A stretch of 64,000 nucleotides of DNA from Thalassobacillus cyri (GCF_900107755.1 NZ_FNQR01000023.1:1-64000); one strand, 5' to 3'; positions 7,353 to 15,870 are shown, numbered from the stretch's first letter. The notes: generated from the sequence alone by a model not told the origin. Numbers and translations: made by a program.

Positions 7353-7385
7353 GAGGAAGGCTTATGGGGATGTAAGCCTTCTCCG
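7353..7385. other. Strong unassigned hairpin between csfG candidate and rsmD
   Basis: GGAGGAAGGCTTA pairs with TAAGCCTTCTCC (one bulged base) around an 8-base loop. No T run follows on either strand, so it is not an obvious terminator. From here to the rsmD ribosome-binding site (about 7600) I see no gene; the remainder is AT-rich. Confidence 0.5.
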
Positions 7386-7612
7386 TCTTCTAAAGCAGTA
7401 AGCCATTGCCTCCTGCTTCATTGGTTATTATGAACCCTTCCTTTTAAATTTATACAACATTCTTCATGAATTATTTGTTTAAAAAGGAAGTTTCACGAAA
7501 AAGACAGTTTGTGGTAGGATAATGGAGAATGATTCGACTACTGATAGCCAACGAGCAAGCTATTTTTTTGAATCGACTTGATAGCTGTCTGTAATAGAGG
7601 AGGGGAATACAT

Positions 7613-8161
7613 ATGAGAGTGATTGCTGGTGAACATAAGGGAAGACAACTTCGCCCGGTCCCCAACCGGCTTACCCGGCCAACCACGGATAAAGTGAAGG
7701 AAGCGCTGTTCCAAATCATCGGTCCCTTTTTTGAAGGTGGCCAGGCGCTTGATTTGTTTGCTGGAAGTGGGGGGTTAGGAATCGAAGCGATCAGCCGTGG
7801 TATCGACCATTGTGTCTTTGTCGATAAGCACCCAAAAGCCATTCAGACGATCTATGACAACGTGAAAGCTCTGAAACTGGAAGAAAAGACAGAAGTGTTT
7901 CGTACTGATGCTTTCAGGGCGATGAAGGCAGCAGGGAAACGTGACTTGAGCTTTGATTTGATATTCCTTGATCCTCCATATAAAAAAGTTTCCTATGAGA
8001 AGCTGGTCGAGGATATCAACGACCATCAGCTGTTGAAAGAAAATGGAATGATCATTTGTGAGCATGATGCTGATGAACACTTGCCTGAACAGCTGGCAGG
8101 TATTCCACTTTTCAAACATGAAATCTATGGTGGTACGATTGCCATCAGTATATACCAGTAA
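7613..8161 (+). CDS. rsmD: 16S rRNA (guanine(966)-N2)-methyltransferase RsmD
   Basis: A 182-residue class I SAM-dependent methyltransferase that modifies G966 (E. coli numbering) of 16S rRNA. It opens with the family signature MRVIAGEHKGRQL and LTRPTTDKVKEALF. The SAM-binding motif DLFAGSGGLGIEA follows, and the catalytic DPPY motif is at residues 120-123. Length is typical. The start follows AGAGGAGGGG. The gene is ylbH in B. subtilis and is followed 12 bases later by coaD, so the two form an operon. Confidence 0.95.
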   Translation: MRVIAGEHKGRQLRPVPNRLTRPTTDKVKEALFQIIGPFFEGGQALDLFAGSGGLGIEAISRGIDHCVFVDKHPKAIQTIYDNVKALKLEEKTEVFRTDAFRAMKAAGKRDLSFDLIFLDPPYKKVSYEKLVEDINDHQLLKENGMIICEHDADEHLPEQLAGIPLFKHEIYGGTIAISIYQ

Positions 8162-8656
<495 letters not shown>

Positions 8657-8664
8657 TGGTACGT

Positions 8665-8702
8665 AATAAAACCTGCCGATCGCATCAAGGCAGGTTTTAT
8701 AT
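8665..8702. terminator. Bidirectional terminator between coaD and ylbJ
   Basis: AATAAAACCTGCC and GGCAGGTTTTAT pair around an 11-base loop, with T runs on both strands, placed between convergent coaD and ylbJ. It touches the ylbJ stop codon. Confidence 0.85.
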
Positions 8703-9919
8703 TATTTAAAGCTGTGGGATGCTTTCAGTTGTTTCCAAAGGATGAGACACCCTGTCATCAGGCTTGCAATCGTTATCAACGGACCATAGTAGGATAACTG
8801 CTCTAAAAAATTCATCGCCCAATTCTGAGCTCCTATCTTTGATAGAACCGGCACTGCCCCTGACGACCCTTCTGATTGTGATAAGTATAAGGGATGAAAA
8901 AGCAAGATACATAATACGCTTGCAAATACCCCGTGCATCAGGCGGCCGATAAAATAGGGAAGGAAACGTACATCCGTTTCGGCAAGTATGCTTGCTACTT
9001 GAGCCTGAACGGAAAAACCATTGAACCCCAGGATGAAGCTGACTGCAATAGCTGCATAGAGCATTTCTGTTCCCGATTGCGAAATCATCTGAGACCCCAT
9101 GGTAATTTCCATCAGTCCTGAAAAGATGGGGATGCTTAACACTTCTGGCAATTGAAGCAGCATCAATAGAAGACTGAAGCTGGCGGCAATGACTTCGGTG
9201 ATGCCAGTGACGAACAATAGTTTGTTCAAAACAGAAAATATGATGATGAAACCACCAATCATCAACAACGTTTGCAAAGAAGATAAAACAGCATCACCGA
9301 ACAATTTTCCGAAAGGGCGCTCGTCCTTAATACGAGTTTTATGAAGTTCGCGGAAGGCGCGTTTCAGGGAAAAGCCTTCTGAACTTTTTTTGGTGGTGCC
9401 AGTGTCTTTTCGACAGTAAAAGCGCATCACAAGACCGACCATCGTATTACCAGCATAGTGGCTTGCTGCAAGCAGAATGCCAAGCGAAGGATCATTGAAA
9501 AAGCCGACTGCGATAGCTCCAAAAATAAATAAAGGGTTGGAAGCGTTCGTGAAGGAAACAAGCCGCTCAGCTTCGATACGGGATAATTGCTTTTCCTGAC
9601 GAAGCCTTGCTGTTATCTTGGCACCTGATGGATAGCCGCTCGCCATCCCCATCGCCCATACGAAGCTCCCTGAACCAGGCACATTAAACAAAGGGCGCAT
9701 GATCGGTTCGAACAAAACACCGATGAACGTAACCACCCCGAAACCGATCATCAATTCAGAAATGATGAAAAAGGGCAGTAGGGAAGGAAAAACGATTTCC
9801 CACCACATGTTCAACCCCCGGATACTGGCGGATAAAGCTTGGTCTGGGTATTTGATTAATAATATCGCGAAAACAATGGTGAATAGGGCGAGGATGAATG
9901 ATTTTACTTGTGATTTCAT
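8702..9919 (-). CDS. ylbJ: Sporulation integral membrane protein YlbJ
   Basis: A 405-residue polytopic membrane protein with roughly eight to ten hydrophobic segments. It has the conserved blocks of the YlbJ family (GLNMWWEIVFPSLLPFFI, GMASGYPSGAKI, FTNASNPLFIFGA, LGFNGFSVQAQVASIL), which include nucleoside-transporter-like gate repeats. In B. subtilis YlbJ is made in the mother cell under sigma-E and is needed for heat-resistant spores; the transported substrate is not known. AAGGAGG precedes the ATG on the minus strand. It is convergent with coaD and divergent from ylbK. Confidence 0.92.
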   Translation of the reverse strand: MKSQVKSFILALFTIVFAILLIKYPDQALSASIRGLNMWWEIVFPSLLPFFIISELMIGFGVVTFIGVLFEPIMRPLFNVPGSGSFVWAMGMASGYPSGAKITARLRQEKQLSRIEAERLVSFTNASNPLFIFGAIAVGFFNDPSLGILLAASHYAGNTMVGLVMRFYCRKDTGTTKKSSEGFSLKRAFRELHKTRIKDERPFGKLFGDAVLSSLQTLLMIGGFIIIFSVLNKLLFVTGITEVIAASFSLLLMLLQLPEVLSIPIFSGLMEITMGSQMISQSGTEMLYAAIAVSFILGFNGFSVQAQVASILAETDVRFLPYFIGRLMHGVFASVLCILLFHPLYLSQSEGSSGAVPVLSKIGAQNWAMNFLEQLSYYGPLITIASLMTGCLILWKQLKASHSFK

Positions 9920-10087
9920 GTCCGCCTCCTTAAGAGAAAAAGCATTCAGATTCCTGTACTTCTATTTTTATACGTAGTAGAATGTTTACAATTAAGACAA
10001 GCATACGTTCGTCTTTTAAAGATATGCACATAGTGCCTTCAGATATGCCATAAAATAGATGTAAATACCATCAGGGAGAGATCATAA

Positions 10088-10870
10088 GTGAAGCGTCCAA
10101 CAATCGGTCTGGCTTTAGGTTCAGGTGGAGCACGAGGCTTTGCGCATCTGGGTGTGTTGAAAGCCTTGCATGACCACAACATTCCTGTCGATTTGATAGC
10201 AGGCAGCAGTATGGGGGCGCTGGTAGGCTCTTTTTATGCAGCAGGACAGAAAATCGATGATTTATATAAGCTTGCAGCTACTTTCAAAAGAAAGTATTAT
10301 CTGGATTTTACCGTTCCAAAAATGGGATTTATCCAGGGGAAAAGAATCAAAGAATATATCCGTTTGTTCACCTACCATAAGAAAATCGAAGAATTTGTAA
10401 TCCCAATGGGTGTGGTGGCTACTGACCTTTATGCAGGTACGAAACGGGTGTTCATGACTGGAAACGCCAGCGATGCGGTACGTGCGAGTATCAGCATACC
10501 GGGAATTTTCGTGCCTGAAAAAATAGACGATCGCTTGTACATAGATGGCGGTGTCATTGATCGGGTTCCTGCCTCGGTAGCTAAAGAAATGGGTGCTGAT
10601 ATGGTAATTGCTGTAGACTGCGCTCAATTCAGCGGTGATGCTGATATTAATTCTATTTATGATGTCATCACGCAAAGTATTGATATCATGCAGGATGAGT
10701 TGGTCACCCACTTGGGAGTATCGGCAGACATCATGATTCAGCCGGATGTATCCCGTTTCAGCACCAGAGCATTCACGGACATTGAAGAAATCATCAAAGA
10801 AGGGGAGAAAGCTGCAAAGGCCCAAATCAGTAACATCACGGGTCTTTTGGCCAATTGGAAGGAGTCTTAG
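10088..10870 (+). CDS. ylbK: Patatin-like phospholipase family protein YlbK (RssA-like)
   Basis: A 260-residue patatin-fold serine hydrolase. The oxyanion loop GSGGARGFAHLGVL is at residues about 11-24, the nucleophile is Ser41 within GSSMG, and the catalytic aspartate is Asp153 in DGG, giving an intact Ser-Asp dyad. The family cleaves acyl ester bonds in lipids; substrate and role in bacilli are unknown. The start is GTG at 10088 behind CAGGGAGAG. The stop is one base from the ylbL start, so translation is likely coupled. Order ylbJ-K-L is as in B. subtilis. Confidence 0.88.
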   Translation: MKRPTIGLALGSGGARGFAHLGVLKALHDHNIPVDLIAGSSMGALVGSFYAAGQKIDDLYKLAATFKRKYYLDFTVPKMGFIQGKRIKEYIRLFTYHKKIEEFVIPMGVVATDLYAGTKRVFMTGNASDAVRASISIPGIFVPEKIDDRLYIDGGVIDRVPASVAKEMGADMVIAVDCAQFSGDADINSIYDVITQSIDIMQDELVTHLGVSADIMIQPDVSRFSTRAFTDIEEIIKEGEKAAKAQISNITGLLANWKES

Positions 10871-10871
10871 C

Positions 10872-11897
10872 ATGAGATTAAGCAGGCGTTATATTATCAC
10901 TGCAGTCATAACTATTTTATTAGCTTTATTTTTAGGCGGCTACCGGTTGCCTTTTTATATTTATAAGCCCGGAGGAGCAGAAGAGCTCAATCCTGTGGTG
11001 CAGGTAGAAGGAGCTTATGATAGTAAAGGGGAAATGCACCTTGTAACGGTAAGAGGAGGGCAGGCGACACCGATCCAGTATCTGTTAGCAAAAGTCAGGC
11101 CGTTCCATCAAATATATCCACTGGAAGATATTCGTCCCGAAGGAATTTCAGAAAGTGAATATTATCATGCTCAGCTGCAAATGATGGAAACATCGCAGGA
11201 AGCTGCACAGGTTGTAGCCTATGAAGCGGCGGGTAAGGACATAGAAATCCAGTATCAAGGTGTTTACGTGATGAACTTGCTGGACGGGATGCCCGCGGAA
11301 GACGAATTGAAACCAGGTGACCGCATCACCAGAGTTGATGATAAGAAAGTCACACAATCCAGTGATTTAGTAGATTATGTAGATAAAATGGGAGAGGGAG
11401 AATCGGTAAAGCTGACCATCGAACGGGATGGAGAGGAAATGGTCAAGGAAATTGAACTTGCTCCTTTTCCGGATCAAAAAGATAAAGTTGGGGTCGGCAT
11501 TACGCTTGTTACAGACCGCAGTGTCGATGTTAATCCAAAGGTGAAGTTCAAAAGTGGAGAAATCGGAGGACCAAGCGCCGGTTTAATGTTCTCCCTGGAA
11601 ATCTATGATCAACTAACGGAAGAAGACATTACCAGAGGTTATAAAGTAGCTGGAACAGGTGAAATATCCTATGAAGGCGAAGTAGGAAGAATTGGGGGAA
11701 TCGATAAGAAGGTGGTAGCAGCTGACAACGCTGGTGCAGATATTTTCTTCGCCCCGAATGATGAAGGAAAAAAAGGGTCCAACTACGAAGTTGCCCAGAA
11801 AACAGCACAAAAGATAGAAACAGACATGGACATCGTTCCAGTCGATACTTTCCAGGATGCACTGGACTATCTGAACCAATTAGAACCAGGCGAATGA
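10872..11897 (+). CDS. ylbL: YlbL, membrane-anchored PDZ/Lon-type serine protease
   Basis: A 341-residue protein with an N-terminal signal anchor (about residues 8-25), a PDZ domain (about 120-200, VYVMNLLDGMPAEDELKPGDRI) and a C-terminal Lon-type protease domain. Ser235 in GPSAGL and Lys279 or Lys280 form the Ser-Lys dyad, 44-45 residues apart as in Lon. In B. subtilis YlbL has been reported to degrade the DNA-damage checkpoint inhibitor YneA outside the membrane, together with CtpA. The start at 10872 follows GGAAGGAG; the longer in-frame extension lies inside ylbK. A 17-bp-stem terminator closes the unit. Confidence 0.92.
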   Translation: MRLSRRYIITAVITILLALFLGGYRLPFYIYKPGGAEELNPVVQVEGAYDSKGEMHLVTVRGGQATPIQYLLAKVRPFHQIYPLEDIRPEGISESEYYHAQLQMMETSQEAAQVVAYEAAGKDIEIQYQGVYVMNLLDGMPAEDELKPGDRITRVDDKKVTQSSDLVDYVDKMGEGESVKLTIERDGEEMVKEIELAPFPDQKDKVGVGITLVTDRSVDVNPKVKFKSGEIGGPSAGLMFSLEIYDQLTEEDITRGYKVAGTGEISYEGEVGRIGGIDKKVVAADNAGADIFFAPNDEGKKGSNYEVAQKTAQKIETDMDIVPVDTFQDALDYLNQLEPGE

Positions 11898-11902
11898 AAT
11901 AT

Positions 11903-11942
11903 AAAGGAGCTGAGCAACATTTGTGTTGCTCAGCTCCTTTTT
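11903..11942 (+). terminator. Terminator of ylbK-ylbL
   Basis: Perfect 17-bp stem from AAAGGAGCTGAGCAACA to its complement with a 4-base loop, then Ts. The symmetric sequence may also end tmcAL transcription from the other side. Confidence 0.92.
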
Positions 11943-11966
11943 GATTGGCTATGAATCAAGTGGCGC

Positions 11967-13202
11967 TTACGCTTGTGGTCTATTATTTGCATGGATACGA
12001 ATCGGTGGCTGGAGTTCCTGCTTTATCATTTCAGCTTTCAGGGGTGTTGGCAGCACACTATAGTAAGCATTAGCCGCTCGTTCATCCACCTCTAGAAGCG
12101 GTTCATCCAGCTGCTGGATTTGATTGATGAATGGAACATCCGCATGCTTTCGTACTTTTTTTAGATATTCCTGACCAGTAGCATTCATTCCAAGTATTCT
12201 TACATAAGGTATTTTTTCTAATGATAGAAGCGGTTGAGCTTCTTCTACTGTGGTGTTACATAAAATATGGGTAAACATACGCTGCAACCGCGTCCACGTA
12301 TACCGTTTTGTTTTCATACCTTCCATTAATTCCTGAAACGAATTTGCTTGTTTAGCTACTCGTTTCAAACGGTTTTCCAGCCCTTCTTCGACAGTATGGA
12401 TCTTTCGTAAATCATGCTTGCTCATTGTCAAAATACGATAGTGTAAAAATGGGAAGTAATAATCCCAATGGTGCCACATACCGGTTTTGCGCCTATAATC
12501 AAGCAGCATATGTTGGGTACTTTCAGGCAGCGTCCAGGCGGCTTCTTCAGTCATCTCCCCGTGCCTCAAAAGCTCCTTCCGAATGCTAGTTGCGCTTGCG
12601 ATATTCCCGGTAATATTCTCGTCATGGTAATCGTTATTGATCCGCTGGATTGTCGTTGCCTTAACTTCAGGAGCATAGTTCATCAATTGTTTGACATAAC
12701 TAAAACCGAGGATATTATTCGGTTTCGATAAGTCCACTTCCCCTTCGGTAAGGCCTATCGATCGATAAGCAGACCTTGCTGCTTCCGGGAATGAATTCCC
12801 TGCGGATAAACCTTCGTGAAGGTAAGCATCAAATGTTTCCTGGTATTCGTGGTAGACATCAGCTGCTTCTGTAAAGCTTTCGATATTTCCATGTTCACTT
12901 CCGAAGCATAAAGCGTCAATACCAAGTTCTCTTAATGTCAGTATTGCCCCTTTACTGAATAGGTCGCTGTGCTCGATGGCAAACATGGCAGGCAGCTCGA
13001 CTACTAAATCAATCCCCGATTCAAGTGCTGCCCGGGCTCTGGACCATTTGTCGGTGATGGCAGGTTCGCCTCGTTGCAGAAAGGGTCCGCTCATGACTGC
13101 AATCATACAATCAGCATCCGTTTCTTGTTTTGATTGTTCTAAATGATGGAGGTGACCATAATGAAATGGGTTATATTCGACTACCAGTCCGCATGCTTTC
13201 AT
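11967..13202 (-). CDS. tmcAL: tRNA(Met) cytidine acetate ligase TmcAL
   Basis: A 411-residue nucleotidyltransferase-family protein (YlbM in B. subtilis) that makes N4-acetylcytidine at the wobble base of elongator tRNA-Met from acetate and ATP. Signatures are the N-terminal GLVVEYNPFHYGHLHHL (HxGH-type ATP site), the MSGPFLQRGEPAITDKW block and LPAMFAIEHSDLFSKGA. I start it at 13202, the family's usual MKA start, behind AAAGGAACG; the further open frame to 13259 reads into repeat copy E. It is transcribed against the neighbouring ylb genes. Confidence 0.93.
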   Translation of the reverse strand: MKACGLVVEYNPFHYGHLHHLEQSKQETDADCMIAVMSGPFLQRGEPAITDKWSRARAALESGIDLVVELPAMFAIEHSDLFSKGAILTLRELGIDALCFGSEHGNIESFTEAADVYHEYQETFDAYLHEGLSAGNSFPEAARSAYRSIGLTEGEVDLSKPNNILGFSYVKQLMNYAPEVKATTIQRINNDYHDENITGNIASATSIRKELLRHGEMTEEAAWTLPESTQHMLLDYRRKTGMWHHWDYYFPFLHYRILTMSKHDLRKIHTVEEGLENRLKRVAKQANSFQELMEGMKTKRYTWTRLQRMFTHILCNTTVEEAQPLLSLEKIPYVRILGMNATGQEYLKKVRKHADVPFINQIQQLDEPLLEVDERAANAYYSVLPTPLKAEMIKQELQPPIRIHANNRPQA

Positions 13203-13223
13203 TAACACCGTTCCTTTCTTAAA

Positions 13224-13505
13224 AATTGGTTCTGTTAAAAGCTGTTGTTGGGTTTCCATCAGAGGCTTATTAAATTATAGGGCCGTATAATGAAACACTC
13301 GATTCCGAGATGTTTTGGGTCCGTTCTCGAGTCAGGAGTAAGGGCGGCTGGGAAACGGTTCGCTTTCCTGTGGGGGAGCTGGCAAGCCTCCTCGGTCGTT
13401 TCACGACCTGCGGGGTCTCACCTAGCACCTTCTCCCACGGGGGTCTCGCCGTTTCCCAGCCACCCTATCCGTTTTTTGGAACGGACCACTGCTTATAGAT
13501 GAAGG
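13224..13505 (-). repeat. Palindromic repeat family 1, copy E (first of a pair)
   Basis: Begins at ATTGGTTCTGTTAAAA, like copies B and H, and continues with ACTCGATTCCGAGAT. Perfect palindrome arms GGCTGGGAAACGG (13346-13358) and CCGTTTCCCAGCC (13449-13461) enclose the GCTTTCC block and a core hairpin. The orientation is minus. It starts immediately upstream of the tmcAL ribosome-binding site. Confidence 0.85.
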
Positions 13506-13565
13506 TTTCATCTAGGTCCACTGAAGACTTTTTTAAACTGCTCCAAGTACAGTTGAATGCCTAAA

Positions 13566-13812
13566 TATTGATGTTTCCGTTTCTCTCATAAATGCCATGA
13601 GGGCCGGGAAATTGCGAGACTCCTATAGGATTAAAGTACATGGTGAGATCCCGCAGGGCTTTAGCCCGAGGAAGCTCACCGTACTCCTATGGAAAGCGAG
13701 TGATTTCCCGGGCCTCCTAACGCTCTCAATCATAACGGAAACAATATATCTCGAAGCTGATACTTCATGTAAAGGGAGATTAACTGTGAAATCAATACTG
13801 AGATATAACAGA
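13566..13812 (+). repeat. Palindromic repeat family 1, copy C (second of a pair)
   Basis: Plus orientation, facing away from copy E about 60 bases upstream. Arms GGGCCGGGAAAT (from 13601) and ATTTCCCGGGCC (from 13703) enclose GGTGAGATCCCGC, the hairpin GGGCTTTAGCCC and GAAGCTCACC. The tail CTCGAAGCTGATACTTCA ... GGGAGATTAACTGTG follows. Copies E and C fill most of the 884 bases between tmcAL and ylbN; the remainder up to 13940 shows no gene. Confidence 0.85.
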
Positions 13813-13944
13813 GACAATGGAATAGTAATAAACTTGTTGTATATTCATTATGTACGATAAGGCTATTGTAGCAAAAATAACCAGGCGATGTAGGGTATCA
13901 TTCGCAAATACGCTAGGTAATATGTTATTTTAGTAAAAACATAT

Positions 13945-14011
13945 GATCTAGTGGAAAAAGTACAGGGAGCGTCCAGTCCAATCGTCGCTGCCCAGGCGCT
14001 TCCGCTTTTCG
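13945..14011 (-). repeat. Short repeat family 3, copy upstream of ylbN
   Basis: On the minus strand it reads AAAAGCGGAAGCGCCTGGGC then AGCGACGATTGGAC. The AAAAGCGAAAGCGCCTTG ... CCCGACAA stretch at 54233-54268 is a related, shorter copy. Sequences of this kind are scattered between genes in many bacilli, from memory. It sits just upstream of the ylbN promoter. Confidence 0.5.
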
Positions 14012-14030
14012 TGTGTGTAAAGAAAATATG

Positions 14031-14059
14031 TTGACAAAAGGTAAAAATATATTTACAAT
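14031..14059 (+). promoter_or_regulatory. Sigma-A promoter of ylbN-rpmF
   Basis: TTGACA at 14031-14036 and TACAAT at 14054-14059 are separated by exactly 17 bases. The ylbN start lies 28 bases beyond. Confidence 0.85.
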
Positions 14060-14086
14060 TACTCTTGTTGCCATGAGGTGATATTT

Positions 14087-14611
14087 ATGAAATTTCCGCT
14101 ACAAAAGCTCAAGCAAGCTGGCGATGAGCCGTTTGTATTTGAAGATGATGTAGATATTAGTGAACTAGAAGAAATGAAGAATGATATTCGCCGCATTGAG
14201 CCGGTTCATGTAAAAGGGCAGGCGACTATGCATGGAGAAGAAATCACTTTCCAATTCACTATCGATGGGAAGATGATACTTCCTTGTGCCCGCACACTGG
14301 TCGATGTAGAATATCCATTTCACGTTGATGCTATTGAAGTCTTTTCCGTTTCCCCTTTTTATGAGGAAGAGGATGAGTCAGAAATTCATCCAGTGGATGG
14401 AGAAGTTCTTGACTTGACGCCTTATATAAAGGAAAATGTACTCTTGGAGGTTCCTTTTCGCGTGTTTTCTGAAAAACAGGAAGCATATGATCAGGCACCA
14501 CAAGAAGGTCAAGGCTGGCAACTGGTCACCGAGGAAGCACAGGAGAAAAAAGTGGATCCTCGAATGGCTAAACTGCAATCATTACTCAATGATAATCAAA
14601 ACGAAGACTGA
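14087..14611 (+). CDS. ylbN: YlbN, YceD/DUF177 family protein
   Basis: A 174-residue acidic protein of the YceD (DUF177) family, which is nearly always encoded just before rpmF. Family features are the early VKGQATMHGEEITFQFTIDG and the CARTLVDVEYPF segment around residue 65. Plant and bacterial relatives are tied to 23S rRNA maturation or accumulation, so a ribosome-assembly role is likely but not shown for bacilli. Start 14087 is behind GAGGTGAT; a GTG at 14078 overlaps that site. rpmF follows after 46 bases, in the same transcript. Confidence 0.9.
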   Translation: MKFPLQKLKQAGDEPFVFEDDVDISELEEMKNDIRRIEPVHVKGQATMHGEEITFQFTIDGKMILPCARTLVDVEYPFHVDAIEVFSVSPFYEEEDESEIHPVDGEVLDLTPYIKENVLLEVPFRVFSEKQEAYDQAPQEGQGWQLVTEEAQEKKVDPRMAKLQSLLNDNQNED

Positions 14612-14657
14612 GAAAATCCCAATAGAGATTTTCGATCGATTGAAGGAGGTGTAGAAC

Positions 14658-14831
14658 ATGGCAGTACCAAAGCGAAAAACTTCTAAAAAAGTGAAGAACC
14701 AACGTCGTACGCACAAAAAACTTCACGTACCTGGCATGGTGGAATGCTCCAACTGCGGAGAGTACACGAAGCCTCACCATGTTTGCAAATCTTGTGGACA
14801 TTATGATGGAAAGCAAGTAGTCGAACAATAA
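14658..14831 (+). CDS. rpmF: 50S ribosomal protein L32 (zinc-ribbon form)
   Basis: A 57-residue basic protein starting [17 protein letters not shown], the standard start of bacterial L32. Cysteines 30, 33, 43 and 46 (CSNC and CKSC) form a zinc ribbon, so this is the zinc-binding paralogue type. AAGGAGGTG stands 7 bases before the ATG. It is the second gene of ylbN-rpmF and is followed by a terminator. Confidence 0.97.
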   Translation: MAVPKRKTSKKVKNQRRTHKKLHVPGMVECSNCGEYTKPHHVCKSCGHYDGKQVVEQ

Positions 14832-14839
14832 GCAAGCAG

Positions 14840-14876
14840 AAAGGGTGTCTGATATTATTCAGGCATCCTTTTTTAT
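14840..14876 (+). terminator. Terminator of ylbN-rpmF
   Basis: AAGGGTGTCTGA pairs with TCAGGCATCCTT around a 6-base loop, followed by TTTTT. The T tract runs straight into a copy of repeat family 2. Confidence 0.85.
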
Positions 14877-14968
14877 ACTTTAAGGAACCTTGCTAAAGGA
14901 TGAAAGTATAAGAAATTACGAAGGCTTTCGTCAAAAGTACTTGGCGACAAGCCAGTTTTTTCTAATAG
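14874..14968 (+). repeat. Multi-hairpin repeat family 2, copy 1
   Basis: Starts ATACTTTAAGG and continues to GAAAGTATAAGAAATTACG. Two small hairpins follow, ACGAA-GGCT-TTCGT and CTTG-GCGA-CAAG, the latter with a GNRA-type tetraloop, and a closing TTTTTTCTAATA that can pair with AGTATAAGAAA. Three other copies follow at 16410, 17117 and 26464. Confidence 0.75.
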
Positions 14969-15017
14969 TCCTGGTTATATAATGAACCGTCAATGACATT
15001 TTACAGGAGGGATAACA

Positions 15018-15788
15018 ATGACGTACGAAACGATTACATATGAAGTATTTCCTGCCGGATATGCCAGAATTACCTTGAACCGTCCGGAGAAAATGAATGC
15101 GGTATCAAAACAGATGACCTCTGAGCTCTCTCAGGCGCTGGCTGAGGCGAAAAAGGCAGATGGAATAAAATGCCTGGTCATTACAGGGAATGGTGACCGT
15201 GCATTTTGTAGCGGAGGGGATTTGAAAGATTTGCACGGAGATTTGGATGCGAGCGAGGCCTTTCAAACTTTATACCCTATGAAAGAAGTCGTCTATCAAC
15301 TAGCTTCCTTTCCCTTACCTACTATCGCTTTGCTGAATGGACAGGCACGTGGGGGAGGATGCGAAATAGCGACCGCGTGTGATATCCGCTATGCTGTCAA
15401 GGACGCCTCTTATGGATTTGTCCAGGGTAAATTGGGAATCACTCCGGGATGGGGCGGCGGGGTTTTACTATATGAAAAAATCCGACCGGAATATGCCTTT
15501 CAATGGCTCATAGAAGCAGAAATGTATGACAGTGATCGTGTGGCGGCCATCGGCTGGGCGCACCGTCTGATTGAAAGGGAAGAACTTGCGAATGTGGAGG
15601 AGCTGCTTGCAAAATTTCTTGAAAAGTCAGTAAAGCAAATGCGAGTCTGGAAAAAACAATATGATAAAAAACTCTCCATGTTATCTATGTCTCCAGTTAT
15701 GGATGAAGAAGTACGTACGTGCTCCCGACTATGGGAATCGGAAGAACATAAGGAAGCGGTCAAGCGGTTTATGACCCGCCGCTCCTAG
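15018..15788 (+). CDS. Enoyl-CoA hydratase/isomerase (crotonase) family protein
   Basis: A 256-residue crotonase-fold protein acting on a CoA thioester. Oxyanion-hole elements are seen in RAFCSGGDLKDL (about residues 61-72) and ARGGGCEIATACDIRYA (about 111-127), and the first glutamate of the hydratase pair is present in GGGCEIA. The second catalytic glutamate, normally in a PExxLG context, appears replaced by Gln in FVQGKLGITPGWGGG. True hydratase activity is therefore doubtful; isomerase, hydrolase or decarboxylase activity is possible. AGGAGGG precedes the ATG. In B. subtilis rpmF and ylbO are adjacent, so this gene is an insertion relative to that order. It appears monocistronic. Confidence 0.82.
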   Translation: MTYETITYEVFPAGYARITLNRPEKMNAVSKQMTSELSQALAEAKKADGIKCLVITGNGDRAFCSGGDLKDLHGDLDASEAFQTLYPMKEVVYQLASFPLPTIALLNGQARGGGCEIATACDIRYAVKDASYGFVQGKLGITPGWGGGVLLYEKIRPEYAFQWLIEAEMYDSDRVAAIGWAHRLIEREELANVEELLAKFLEKSVKQMRVWKKQYDKKLSMLSMSPVMDEEVRTCSRLWESEEHKEAVKRFMTRRS

Positions 15789-15814
15789 AAGATAACTTCT
15801 AATTTATTAACTTA

Positions 15815-15843
15815 TTCTATTAAACCTCTGTCTTGCATACATA
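15815..15843 (+). promoter_or_regulatory. Probable sigma-E promoter of gerR
   Basis: TTCTATT at 15815-15821 and CATACATA at 15836-15843, 14 bases apart, resemble the sigma-E -35 (ATATT-like) and -10 (CATACANT) elements. gerR is a sigma-E gene in B. subtilis, which fits. Confidence 0.55.
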
Positions 15844-15870
15844 TAAAGCAAACGATAGAGGAGGGATGGA

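Noticed and set aside
7248-7433. 61-codon plus-strand open frame in the csfG candidate region
   Set aside because: No ribosome-binding site, and it runs through a strong hairpin and T run; an RNA gene explains the region better.
10262-10873. 203-codon minus-strand open frame inside ylbK
   Set aside because: Antisense shadow; ylbK motifs are intact on the plus strand.
13203-13259. N-terminal extension of TmcAL
   Set aside because: The extra codons read into the end of repeat copy E; MKACGLVVEYNPF is the normal family start and has a ribosome-binding site.
13597-13860. 87-codon open frame in repeat copy C
   Set aside because: Lies entirely in a repeat that is open in different frames in different copies, so not coding.
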